From Sphingomonas morindae (GTDB lineage Bacteria > Pseudomonadota > Alphaproteobacteria > Sphingomonadales > Sphingomonadaceae): a stretch of DNA of 64,000 nt. Under the pieces are notes generated by a model. The model had not been told where the DNA came from, did no database searches, and saw only the letters and a list, made by a program, of their open reading frames with translations. The translations under genes and the position numbers were made by a program. Positions within the stretch are counted from its first letter, which is position 1. Every line of letters starts with the position of its first letter. Positions 1 through 8,543 of this stretch are shown in pieces. The stretch is from assembly GCF_023822065.1 (NCBI RefSeq), contig NZ_CP084930.1, positions 1,010,501 through 1,074,500 of the forward strand, given 5' to 3'.

Positions 1-2762
1 GAGAGCGCGCCGATATAGGCGAGCGTGCCGCCCGGCGGCCGCGCCACCATCTCGCCGCCCTCGATCCGGCCGCCGCGCTGGTCGAACACCATCGGCAGGG
101 TTCCGTCGAACAGGCCGGTGGCGGCCAGGTTGGGCGCCGCCATGTCCTGGACGAAGGCGGCGGCATCGGCGCCGCGCACGCGGAAGGTGAGCCGGCGCTC
201 GCTATCCTGATCGAAGGCGAGCAGCGAGGGATCGAGCGTCAGCTGGCCGCGCGCGAAGGGCCAATGCCCCTCCTCCAGCGCCACCTTCTGCCCCGGCAGC
301 AGCTGATAATGGAGGACGCCCTGTGTCACCGGCACGCCGGGATTGACCTCGGCGATCCGCACCTCCTGGCCGGGCGGCGTGGCGAGCGCGAGCAGATCGT
401 TGAAATGCACCCGTCCCGAAAGTCCGGTAACGGGGCCGAAGGCGGCGGCGAAATCGAGCCGCTCGGTCTCGAAATCGCCCTGCGACGTGATCGCGCCCGG
501 CGCCCAATCGATCCGGGCGCGGCCGCGGACATGGCCGCGCGCATTGGCGATCACGCCCAGCGTCAGCCGGGTGAGCGCCTCGGGCTGCAGCGCCGGGGTG
601 AAGGCGAGATCGGGCACGGCGATGTCCGCGCTGCCCCGCCCCGCGTTCAGATCGTGGCGCAGCGTCACCTCGGCCAGCGTCGCGCCGCCGCCCGGCCGGG
701 TGAGGCCGGTGGTGGCGGTCACCCGCCCCTGGTCCAGCCGCAGCGCCAGCCCGCGCCCCGCCAGCGGCTGGAAGCGTGCGGGCGCCTGCGCGTCGGACAG
801 GGTGAAATCCGCCGCCAGCACCAGCGCGCCGTCCGCCTCGCGCCATTCGCCCTCGCCGCCATCGGCGATCAGGGGCACGCTGCCGATCTGCCCGCCCAGC
901 CGGTGGAAGCGGCCCGCGCGCGCGCCGAACGCGCCGTCGAGCGCGGCGATGTCGAGCCGGGTGGGCGTGGCGCCGGCGCCGAGCCGCACCGCCAGGCCGG
1001 TGACGTCGAACCGGTCCTGGTCCAGCGTCACGCGATCGGCGGCGAGGCTGAGCGGCGCCGTGCCCGAGCGGCCGGCGAGCCGCAGATCCGCCACCATCAG
1101 CCCGGCGCGGAGCCGCCCGGCGGCGTCGATCGCCGCGATCGGCGCGCCAGCGCGGCCGCAGCCGCGCAGCCGTCCCTCCTCCAGCGTCATGCCCGCGACG
1201 GCAAGCCGCGCGAAGCCGATCGGCACGCAGCCGGACTCGAGCCGCCAGCCCCCCGCCCCGCCCGCCAGCGCGAGCGGCAGCGTGAGCCCCTCCACCCGGC
1301 CGCCGCCGATCGGGCCATCGGCGGTGAGGCGCGTGGCGAGCCGCAGCGTGCCGGCGTCGTAGCGCAGCGTCACCGGCGTGAGCGCGAGCCGCGCCGCCCC
1401 GGCTTCATACGGCGCGGCGAGGATGGTGGCGGTAAGCGGCGCAGCGCCGCGCGGCCGGGCGAAGCGGGCCGTGAGGCGGGGTAGGCCGTCGCCCGCGCTG
1501 GCCGCCTGGCCGCTCAGCGCGATCCCGCCGCCGGCCGGCCAGCTCAGCGTGCCGGCGAGGCGCAGCGCGCCGCCGCTCGCGCCGCGCAGCATGGCGTCGG
1601 CGAGGCGCAGACGCGGCCCGCCAGGCGGCCGATCGAGCGCGATCCGCGCATCGAGCGTGGCGGCGCGCGCGAGCCGCGCCGCCGCCGCGCCGATCGCCGC
1701 CGCCACCGGGCCGGCGGGCGTGGACGCGGCGGCGCGGCCGAAAGCGGCCAGCGCGCGGCGGCGATCCGGATCGAGCGCGAGCCCCGTTCCGTGCACGGTG
1801 CCGCTGCCGGTCACACCCCCGGCATAGACCAGTCGCCCCGTCAGGCTGGCCTCGGCGGCGCGGAGCCCGGCTGCGGCGAGGCGCGGTGCGGCGAGGCGCA
1901 GCGTGCCCATGCCGGTGGTGGCGCGGCGATCCCCGGCGAAGCGCAGCGCGCCGTTCAGCGCCGCGATCCGCGCCGGCCCCGCCGCGCCCGGCCCGGCGGC
2001 GAGCGCGAGCCGCCCCTCCCAGCGATCGAGCGCGGGCGAGAGGCTGGCGCGGCCGTCGATCCGCGCCGGGCCGAGCGCCGCGCCGCCGCAGCGCAGGCCG
2101 GCGAGGGTCAGCGGCCCCGCCAGTTCGGGCCCTCCGCCGGCCACGCGCACCGCCAGCGTGCCCGCCAGGCCGGTGAGGCGGCAGCCGGGCGCGGGCCGCA
2201 GCTGCGGCGCGGCGAGCGTGAGCCGGCCGCTGAAATCGCGCGCCGCATTGCCCCGGCCGTCGAGCCGCGCCGCGATCGCCCCGGCCGGGGTGGCGAGCGC
2301 GAGCCGCGCATCGGCGAGCGTCAGCGCCAGATCGGGCAGGCCCGCCGCGCCACGGCCCTGCGGCCGCAGCCGATCGAGCGCGCCGAGCGACAGGCCGCGC
2401 GAATCGATCCGCGCGGCCAGCCGCACCCCCTCGGCGCGCACGCCGCGCAGCTGCGCGCCGCCGGCGCCATAGCCCAAGGCGAGATCCAGGCTGCGCACGG
2501 TGAGATCGGGCGCGCGCGGATCGCCGATGCGAAGATCCGCCAGCCGCTCGTGGAACGGCCCGATCGACACCAGCCGGTAGGAGGCGCGCACGCCGCGCCG
2601 CGCCAGTTCGCGATCCACCACGCCGCGCACCAGCGTCTGGCGCTCGATCCATACGCCGCCCAGGACGAGGAGGATCGCGGTGCCCGTCGCAAGCGCCACA
2701 GGCCGCCGCCGGCGCCATCCCGATCGGCCCCCGGGCCTGTTTTCCTCCGCGCCTGATATCAT
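1..2762 (-). CDS. ydbH: YdbH-family AsmA-like intermembrane lipid-transport protein (3' end outside window)
   Basis: Large envelope protein of the YdbH/AsmA-like class. Related TamB, YhdP and YdbH proteins are thought to form inner-membrane-anchored bridges that move phospholipid to the outer membrane. About 920 codons are visible. The frame opens at ATG 2762, gives an Arg-rich segment and then one hydrophobic helix (about residues 22-37), and continues as the monotonous Gly/Ala/Leu/Arg beta-repeat sequence typical of the family. Near the left edge the reading has the family's C-terminal style, with GTLPMVFDQ and a GG-I-GG element. The gene runs off the left edge, so the stop is not seen. The start has only a weak ribosome binding site. 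It is transcribed divergently from radC. The identification rests on recognised sequence style and one anchor motif. Confidence 0.8.
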   Translation of the reverse strand, partial: MISGAEENRPGGRSGWRRRRPVALATGTAILLVLGGVWIERQTLVRGVVDRELARRGVRASYRLVSIGPFHERLADLRIGDPRAPDLTVRSLDLALGYGAGGAQLRGVRAEGVRLAARIDSRGLSLGALDRLRPQGRGAAGLPDLALTLADARLALATPAGAIAARLDGRGNAARDFSGRLTLAAPQLRPAPGCRLTGLAGTLAVRVAGGGPELAGPLTLAGLRCGGAALGPARIDGRASLSPALDRWEGRLALAAGPGAAGPARIAALNGALRFAGDRRATTGMGTLRLAAPRLAAAGLRAAEASLTGRLVYAGGVTGSGTVHGTGLALDPDRRRALAAFGRAAASTPAGPVAAAIGAAAARLARAATLDARIALDRPPGGPRLRLADAMLRGASGGALRLAGTLSWPAGGGIALSGQAASAGDGLPRLTARFARPRGAAPLTATILAAPYEAGAARLALTPVTLRYDAGTLRLATRLTADGPIGGGRVEGLTLPLALAGGAGGWRLESGCVPIGFARLAVAGMTLEEGRLRGCGRAGAPIAAIDAAGRLRAGLMVADLRLAGRSGTAPLSLAADRVTLDQDRFDVTGLAVRLGAGATPTRLDIAALDGAFGARAGRFHRLGGQIGSVPLIADGGEGEWREADGALVLAADFTLSDAQAPARFQPLAGRGLALRLDQGRVTATTGLTRPGGGATLAEVTLRHDLNAGRGSADIAVPDLAFTPALQPEALTRLTLGVIANARGHVRGRARIDWAPGAITSQGDFETERLDFAAAFGPVTGLSGRVHFNDLLALATPPGQEVRIAEVNPGVPVTQGVLHYQLLPGQKVALEEGHWPFARGQLTLDPSLLAFDQDSERRLTFRVRGADAAAFVQDMAAPNLAATGLFDGTLPMVFDQRGGRIEGGEMVARPPGGTLAYIGAL

Positions 2763-2850
2763 CGTATCGGCTCTTTATGCGGGCCGCGCGCCGGGCTCCA
2801 GGTTTTCGCGAAATTGTGGCGCGCCGCGCCGTCGCCTAGCGTGGGTCCAC

Positions 2851-3534
2851 ATGCATGATCGATCCCACTCCGCCGACGGCCACCGCGCGCGCCTGCGTCG
2901 GCGCCTGCTGACACAAGGGCCCGACTCTCTCGACGACCATGAGCTGGTGGAATATCTGCTCGCGCTCGCCATTCCGCGCCGCGATACCAAGCCGCTCGCC
3001 CGCGCGCTGCTGCACGAATTCGGCGACATTGCGCGCCTGTTCGCGGCCGAGCCCGAGGCGCTGATGCGCGTGAAGGGCATGGGCGCGAGCGCGGCGGCGG
3101 CGATCCGGATCGCCGATGCCGCCGCGCTGCGCCTGCTGCGCGCCCGCGCGATGCAGGGGCCGGTGCTGGCGAGCTGGCAGGCGCTGCTCGATTATCTGCA
3201 GGCCGACATGGCGCATATCGGCATCGAGCGGGTCCGCGTGCTGCATCTCGACACGCGCAACCGCCTGATCCGCGACGAGCTTGTGTCCGAAGGGTCGATC
3301 GATCAGGCAACGGTCCATATCCGCGAGGTGCTGAAGCGCGCGATCGAGCTGGACTCGGCGGCGCTGATTTTGGTGCACAACCACCCGAGCGGCGATCCGG
3401 CGCCGAGCCGCCAGGACATCGCGCTGACCCGCGAGATCATCGCCGCCGCCAAGCCGCTCGGCATCCTGCTGCACGATCACATCGTCATCGGCGCGCAGGG
3501 CCATGCCAGCCTGCGATCGCTCGGGCTGATCTGA
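2851..3534 (+). CDS. radC: RadC family JAMM-domain protein
   Basis: RadC/YsnA-type protein of 227 residues, the usual family length. An N-terminal helix-hairpin-helix-like region (about 25-95, including the VKGMGASAAAAI segment) precedes an MPN/JAMM domain. The metal-binding motif is visible as H176-x-H178 followed by D189 (HNHPSGDPAPSRQD). The family name is historical: a role in DNA repair is doubtful, and some members sit on mobile elements. I chose ATG 2851, which begins just before the conserved region; a longer frame upstream is open but has no family similarity. It diverges from ydbH and converges with the EF-hand gene 9 bases downstream. Confidence 0.9.
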   Translation: MHDRSHSADGHRARLRRRLLTQGPDSLDDHELVEYLLALAIPRRDTKPLARALLHEFGDIARLFAAEPEALMRVKGMGASAAAAIRIADAAALRLLRARAMQGPVLASWQALLDYLQADMAHIGIERVRVLHLDTRNRLIRDELVSEGSIDQATVHIREVLKRAIELDSAALILVHNHPSGDPAPSRQDIALTREIIAAAKPLGILLHDHIVIGAQGHASLRSLGLI

Positions 3535-3543
3535 GGCGGCGGC

Positions 3544-3960
3544 TCAGCGCGCGAGGAAATCCGCCATTTCCTCCGGGGTGACGCCGCCATCGTGATTCGC
3601 GTCGGCCACCGCGAAGGCGCGCGCGGCGGCGTTCATCGCCGGCACCGGGCGGATGCCGCCGGACTGCGCCGCGCCCGCCGCCGCCACCTTCGCGCCATTG
3701 GCGCGCATCACCCAGGTCGCGAATTCGAGCGGCCCGAGCCGGCCGGTGCGGCGGACATCGTAGCGCGGCCATTCGGCCCTGACCGCCGCGAGGATCTGCG
3801 CGCGAGCGGGCTTGGCGCGGGGCGTCGGATGCGCCGGCGCCGGTTCGGCGCGCGCCATGGGCGCCGCGGGCAGGCGCTGGACGGGCGCGGGCGCGACCGG
3901 CCCCGGCTCCGGGCGTGCCGCCGCCTCGGCGACCAGCAGGGCCGCCAGCAGGATCGTCAT
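3544..3960 (-). CDS. Exported EF-hand protein
   Basis: Predicted 138-residue secreted protein. It begins with a short hydrophobic signal segment (MTILLAALLVAEAAA), followed by a Pro/Ala-rich linker and a C-terminal calcium-binding region. One clear EF-hand loop is visible near the end (DANHDGGVTPEE, about residues 122-133). An earlier, degenerate loop-like element lies around DVRRTGRLGPLEF. ATG 3960 is preceded by GGAGACGAGACG, a fair ribosome binding site. It probably acts in the periplasm, perhaps as a calcium sensor or buffer. The specific role is unknown. Confidence 0.7.
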   Translation of the reverse strand: MTILLAALLVAEAAARPEPGPVAPAPVQRLPAAPMARAEPAPAHPTPRAKPARAQILAAVRAEWPRYDVRRTGRLGPLEFATWVMRANGAKVAAAGAAQSGGIRPVPAMNAAARAFAVADANHDGGVTPEEMADFLAR

Positions 3961-4091
3961 CGTCTCGTCTCCATGGGCGCCGGCGCATCGCCTGTCCCGC
4001 CTTGCGAAAGGCTGAACATGGCTTCGTTGCGGGGGCCGGCGGCCTCTGCTACGCGCACCGCTTTCTTCCGGCGGCACGCAAGGAGTTCCGC

Positions 4092-5411
4092 ATGATTCCG
4101 CGCTATTCGCGACCCGAAATGGTCGCGATCTGGACGCCCGAGAGCCGCTTCCGCATCTGGTTCGAGATCGAGGCGCATGCGCTCGACGCCATGGCCGCGC
4201 TCGGCGTGGTGCCGGTCGAGGCGGCGCAGCGCGTGTGGGAGGCGGATCGCGCCGCCGGCGCCTTCGACGTCGCGCGAATCGACGCGATCGAGGCCGAAAC
4301 CAAGCATGACGTGATCGCCTTCCTCACCCATGTCTCGGAGCGGACCGGGCCCGAGGCGCGCTTTCTCCACCAGGGCATGACCAGCTCCGACGTGCTGGAC
4401 ACCTGCCTCGCGGTGCAGCTGAGCCGCGCCGCCGATCTGCTGATCGCCGATGTCGACGCGCTGCTCGCGGTGCTGGAGCGGCGCGCCTTCGAGCACAAGC
4501 GTACCCCCACCATCGGCCGCAGCCACGGCATCCATGCCGAGCCGGTGACCTTCGGGCTCAAGCTGGCCCAGGCTCATGCCGAATTCCAGCGCGGCCGGGC
4601 GCGGCTGGTGACGGCGCGCGCCGAGATCGCGACCTGCGCCATTTCCGGCGCGGTCGGCACCTTCGCCAATATCGATCCGCGCGTGGAAGCCTATGTGGCC
4701 GAGAAGATGGGGCTGGTGCCCGAGCCCGTCTCGACCCAGGTGATCCCGCGCGATCGCCATGCCATGTTCTTCGCCATTCTGGGCGTGATCGCCTCCTCGG
4801 TGGAACGGCTGGCGATCGAGGTCCGGCATCTCCAGCGCACCGAGGTGCTGGAGGCGGAGGAATATTTTTCGCCGGGGCAGAAGGGCTCCTCGGCCATGCC
4901 GCACAAGCGCAATCCGGTGCTCACCGAAAACCTCACCGGCCTCGCCCGGCTGGTGCGCGCGGCGGTGACGCCGGCGATGGAGAATGTCGCGCTGTGGCAC
5001 GAGCGCGACATCTCGCATTCCTCGGTGGAGCGCGGCATCGGGCCCGACGCCACCATCACCCTCGATTTCGCGCTCGCCCGGCTCACCGGCGTGATGGACA
5101 AGCTGCTCGTCTATCCCGAGCGGATGCGCAAGAATCTGGATCGCATGGGCGGGCTCGTCCATTCGCAGCGGGTGCTTCTGGCGCTCACCCAGGCCGGCGT
5201 GAGCCGCGAGGACGCCTATCGGCTGGTCCAGCGCAACGCGATGAAAGTGTGGGAATCGGACGGCGCGCTGTCGCTGCTCGATCTGCTCAAGGCCGATCCC
5301 GAGGTGACGGCGGCGCTCGGCCCCGCCGAGATCGAGGAAAAGTTCGATCTCGATTATCATTTCCGTCAGGTCGACACGATCTTCGATCGCGTCTTCGGCC
5401 GCCATGGCTGA
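4092..5411 (+). CDS. purB: Adenylosuccinate lyase
   Basis: Catalyses two steps of purine synthesis: cleavage of SAICAR to AICAR, and of adenylosuccinate to AMP, each releasing fumarate. The 439-residue length fits the family. The fumarase/aspartase superfamily signature GSSAMPHKRNP is visible at about residues 264-274. Conserved TSSDVLDT and GRSHGIHAEP segments carry catalytic residues. The start ATG 4092 follows a strong AAGGAG. The last 8 bases overlap the downstream heme oxygenase gene, so the two may be co-translated although their functions are unrelated. Confidence 0.97.
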   Translation: MIPRYSRPEMVAIWTPESRFRIWFEIEAHALDAMAALGVVPVEAAQRVWEADRAAGAFDVARIDAIEAETKHDVIAFLTHVSERTGPEARFLHQGMTSSDVLDTCLAVQLSRAADLLIADVDALLAVLERRAFEHKRTPTIGRSHGIHAEPVTFGLKLAQAHAEFQRGRARLVTARAEIATCAISGAVGTFANIDPRVEAYVAEKMGLVPEPVSTQVIPRDRHAMFFAILGVIASSVERLAIEVRHLQRTEVLEAEEYFSPGQKGSSAMPHKRNPVLTENLTGLARLVRAAVTPAMENVALWHERDISHSSVERGIGPDATITLDFALARLTGVMDKLLVYPERMRKNLDRMGGLVHSQRVLLALTQAGVSREDAYRLVQRNAMKVWESDGALSLLDLLKADPEVTAALGPAEIEEKFDLDYHFRQVDTIFDRVFGRHG

Positions 5412-5955
5412 GCGCGGCGGCGCCCATGCCGCGCTGCGCGCCGCGACCCGCGCGGACCATGATCGCGTCGACGCGCTGTTCGGCGCGCTGACGCTGGCGT
5501 CGGCGGCCGATTATCGCGCCTTCCTGCTGGCGCAGGCGCTGGCGCTGCCGGCGGTGGAGCGCGCGCTGGACGAGGCGGATTTCGCCGGCGCGCTGGCGGA
5601 CTGGCCGGGCCGCCGGCGCGGCGACGCGCTCGCCGCCGATCTCGCCGCGCTCCACACCCAAGCGCCCGATCCGCTGCCGCCGCCCGCGCTCGCCGGCCGC
5701 GCGGCGCAATGGGGCGCCGCCTATGTGCTCGAAGGCTCGCGGCTGGGCGGCCAATTGCTCGCCCGACAGCTTGGCGCGGGCCAGCCCAATGCCTATCTTG
5801 GCAAAGTGCACGCACCCGGAAAGTGGCGAGATTTTCTCAGCGCGCTCGATCAGGCGATCGAGACGCCGCCGGCTGTCGCCGAGGCGGTGGCAGGCGCGCG
5901 CGCGGTATTCGCGCTGTTTGAGCGTGCGGGACGGCGCGCGATGGAGATGCATTGA
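5404..5955 (+). CDS. bphO: Biliverdin-producing heme oxygenase
   Basis: Heme oxygenase of 183 residues that opens heme to biliverdin, the chromophore of bacteriophytochromes. The proximal heme-ligand histidine is probably H19 (RAATRADHDRVD). The distal-helix glycine region is YVLEGSRLGG at 107-116. The gene overlaps purB by 8 bases, and its TGA overlaps the TTG start of the phytochrome gene (TTGA). This is the common bphO-bphP arrangement, in which chromophore supply is coupled to the apoprotein. The protein is cytoplasmic. The neighbour makes the assignment much stronger than the sequence alone would. Confidence 0.9.
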   Translation: MAERGGAHAALRAATRADHDRVDALFGALTLASAADYRAFLLAQALALPAVERALDEADFAGALADWPGRRRGDALAADLAALHTQAPDPLPPPALAGRAAQWGAAYVLEGSRLGGQLLARQLGAGQPNAYLGKVHAPGKWRDFLSALDQAIETPPAVAEAVAGARAVFALFERAGRRAMEMH

Positions 5956-8525
5956 TCCAGCCCCTCGCTCCCGCCGGTGCGCCTGCGGTGGACCTGTCCA
6001 ACTGCGATCGCGAGCCGATCCATATCCCGGGGCTGATCCAGTCCTTCGGCTTTCTGCTCGCGCTCACCTCGGATTGGATGGTGGCGCGGGCCTCGGCCAA
6101 TAGCGAGGCCTTTATCGGCCAGCCGGCGGCCGCGCTGATCGGCCGGCCCGTGCTCGACATTCTGGGCGGCGAGGCGGTGCACGCGATCCGCAACCGCGTC
6201 GCGCTGCTGCGCGGGCCGGACGCCACCGAGCGGCTGTTCGCCCTGCCCGTTCAGGGGGTGGAGCAGCGGTTCGATTGCGCGGTGCATCTCGCCAATGGCG
6301 GGATCGTCGTCGAGCTGGAGCCCTGCCATCCGGAGCTAGGCGACGGTGCCGGGCTGGTTCGCTCGATGATGGCGCGGCTCGACCAGGCGGAGACGCTGGA
6401 CGGCTTTCTGCGCGAAGGCGCGCGCCAGATCCGGGCGCTGACCGGGTTCGACCGGGTGATGGTGTACCGCTTCCACGCCAATGGCGACGGCGAGGTGGTG
6501 GCGGAGGCGGCGCGCAGCGGCATCGGCAGCTTTCTCGGCCTCAACTACCCGCATACCGACATCCCCGCCCAGGCGCGCCGGCTGTACGAGCGCAACCTGT
6601 TCCGGATCATCGCGGATGTCGCGGCGCCGCCGGTGCCGATCGTGCCCGCGCTGGACGAGAGCGGCCGTCCGCTCGATCTGTCGCTGGCGGTGCTCCGCGC
6701 GGTGTCGCCGATCCACATCGAATATCTCACCAATATGGGCGTGGGCGCGTCGCTCTCGGTGTCGATCCTGCTCGAAGGCAAGCTCTGGGGCCTGTTCGCC
6801 TGCCACCATTATGGCCCGCGCTGCCCCGGGCTCGAGCGGCGCTCGCTCACCGAATTGTTCGGCCAGATGTTCGCGATGAAGCTTGAGACGATCGAGCGCC
6901 GCGCCGCCGCCGCCTTCGCGGATCGTGCCCGCGCGGTGGGCGACCGGCTGCTGGTCCAGCTCGCCGGCAATGAATCGCTGCGCGACGATCCCGCCTGGCT
7001 CGCCGAGACGATCGGCGACGCCATCCCCTCCGACGGCATCGGCGTGATCGTGAACGGCCAGATCGCGCTCGCGGGGCTGACCCCGCGCGAGGATGCGTTC
7101 GTCCGCCTGGTGCGCGAACTCAACCGCACCACCGCCGGCCGGGTGTTCGCCACCGATTCGATCGCCGGCTTCTTTCCCGAGGCGGCCGAATGGGGCCACC
7201 AGGCCGTCGGCATGCTGGCGCTGCCGATCTCGCGCAGCCCGCGCGATTATGTGGTCCTGTTCCGCCAGGAAATGGTGCGTTCGGTGCGCTGGGCGGGCGA
7301 TCCGCACACGCCCAAGAGCTTCGGTCCCAATGGCGATCGGCTGAGCCCGCGCAAAAGCTTCGAGGCCTGGTCGGAGACCGTCCAGGGCCGCTCGCTGGCC
7401 TTTTCGCCGGCCGAGCTTGACGTCGCCGAAAAGCTGCGCGGCACGCTGATCGAAGTGGTGCTGCGCATGTCGGATGAGGCGCATGCCGAGCGCCAGCTCG
7501 CGGCCGAGCGGCAGGAGCTGCTAATCGCCGAGCTTAACCACCGCGTGCGCAACATTCTCGCGCTGATCCGCGGCCTGGTGCGCCAGTCGCGCGGCAGCAC
7601 CGGCTCGGTCGAGGAGTTCGTGCGCGAACTCGACGCGCGCATTCACGCGCTGGCGCGCGCGCACAACCAGATCACCGCCGATCACTGGAACCCCGCGCCG
7701 GTGCGCGGCCTGATCGAGACCGAGGCCGAGGCCTATCTCGGCGGCGCCAGCGGCCGCGTGCAGGCGACGGGGCCGGATGTGCTGCTGAGCCCCAACGCCT
7801 TTTCCACCCTCGCGCTGGTGATCCACGAGCTTGTCACCAACAGCGCCAAATATGGCAGCCTGTCCGATAGCGGCCGGGTCGAGACGCACTGGGCGATCCG
7901 CGAGGATGGCGCGCTGATCCTCGACTGGCGCGAGATCGGCGGCCCGGCGGTGACGGCGCCGCGCCGCCAGGGATTCGGCAGCACCATCATCCGCCGCTCC
8001 ATCCCCTATGATCTGGGCGGCGAGGCCGAGGTGGAGTTCGCGCTTACCGGACTGCGCGCGCATTTCGTGATCCCCGCCGCGCATGTCGGGCGGCGGCCCG
8101 GCGCGGCGGCGCGCGAGGCCAGCGCGCCGGCGGTGCGGCCGGCCGAGCCGCGCACCCGCCCTTCGCTGCCCGCCGGGCCGGTCCTGCTCGTCGAGGACAG
8201 CCTGATCATCGCGATGGACGCGGAGGATATTCTCGTCCGGCTCGGCGCCGAGCGCGTGCTCACCGCCAATTCGGTGCGCGCCGGGCTGGAGGAGATCGCG
8301 CTGGAAACGCCGGTGCTCGCCATTTTGGACGTCAATCTCGGCCCCGAGACCAGCCTGCCGATCGCGGATCGGCTGAAGGCGCTGGGCGTGCCCTATCTCT
8401 TCGCCACCGGCTATGGCGAGCAGGCGCAGCTGCCGGAGCCGCATGCCCAGATTCCGGTGGTGCAGAAGCCCTATACGCAGGACGGCGTGGAGCAGGCCCT
8501 GCGCGCGGTGCTGCCCACTCCCTGA
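5952..8525 (+). CDS. bphP: Bacteriophytochrome with HWE histidine kinase and receiver domain
   Basis: Red/far-red photoreceptor of 857 residues. Order: N-terminal PAS with biliverdin-binding cysteine C18 in SNCDREPIHIPG; GAF with the phytochrome PHTDIP motif at about 200-205; PHY; a histidine kinase whose H-box is ELNHRVRNIL (phosphoacceptor about H530) with N-box HELVTNSAKYGS and a W-R-E-x-GGP element typical of HWE kinases; and a C-terminal receiver with phosphoacceptor Asp about 793 (LDVNLGP). The start is TTG 5952, overlapping the stop of bphO, which implies translational coupling. Light-driven autophosphorylation with transfer to the fused receiver is the likely mechanism. HWE kinases often feed the alphaproteobacterial general stress response; that link is inferred here. 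Confidence 0.95.
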   Translation: MIQPLAPAGAPAVDLSNCDREPIHIPGLIQSFGFLLALTSDWMVARASANSEAFIGQPAAALIGRPVLDILGGEAVHAIRNRVALLRGPDATERLFALPVQGVEQRFDCAVHLANGGIVVELEPCHPELGDGAGLVRSMMARLDQAETLDGFLREGARQIRALTGFDRVMVYRFHANGDGEVVAEAARSGIGSFLGLNYPHTDIPAQARRLYERNLFRIIADVAAPPVPIVPALDESGRPLDLSLAVLRAVSPIHIEYLTNMGVGASLSVSILLEGKLWGLFACHHYGPRCPGLERRSLTELFGQMFAMKLETIERRAAAAFADRARAVGDRLLVQLAGNESLRDDPAWLAETIGDAIPSDGIGVIVNGQIALAGLTPREDAFVRLVRELNRTTAGRVFATDSIAGFFPEAAEWGHQAVGMLALPISRSPRDYVVLFRQEMVRSVRWAGDPHTPKSFGPNGDRLSPRKSFEAWSETVQGRSLAFSPAELDVAEKLRGTLIEVVLRMSDEAHAERQLAAERQELLIAELNHRVRNILALIRGLVRQSRGSTGSVEEFVRELDARIHALARAHNQITADHWNPAPVRGLIETEAEAYLGGASGRVQATGPDVLLSPNAFSTLALVIHELVTNSAKYGSLSDSGRVETHWAIREDGALILDWREIGGPAVTAPRRQGFGSTIIRRSIPYDLGGEAEVEFALTGLRAHFVIPAAHVGRRPGAAAREASAPAVRPAEPRTRPSLPAGPVLLVEDSLIIAMDAEDILVRLGAERVLTANSVRAGLEEIALETPVLAILDVNLGPETSLPIADRLKALGVPYLFATGYGEQAQLPEPHAQIPVVQKPYTQDGVEQALRAVLPTP

Positions 8526-8543
8526 GCCGCACCGGCCGCCGGC

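Noticed and set aside
3532-3550. Terminator between radC and EF-hand gene (CTGAG/CTCAG)
   Set aside because: Only a 5-bp stem and no T-run.
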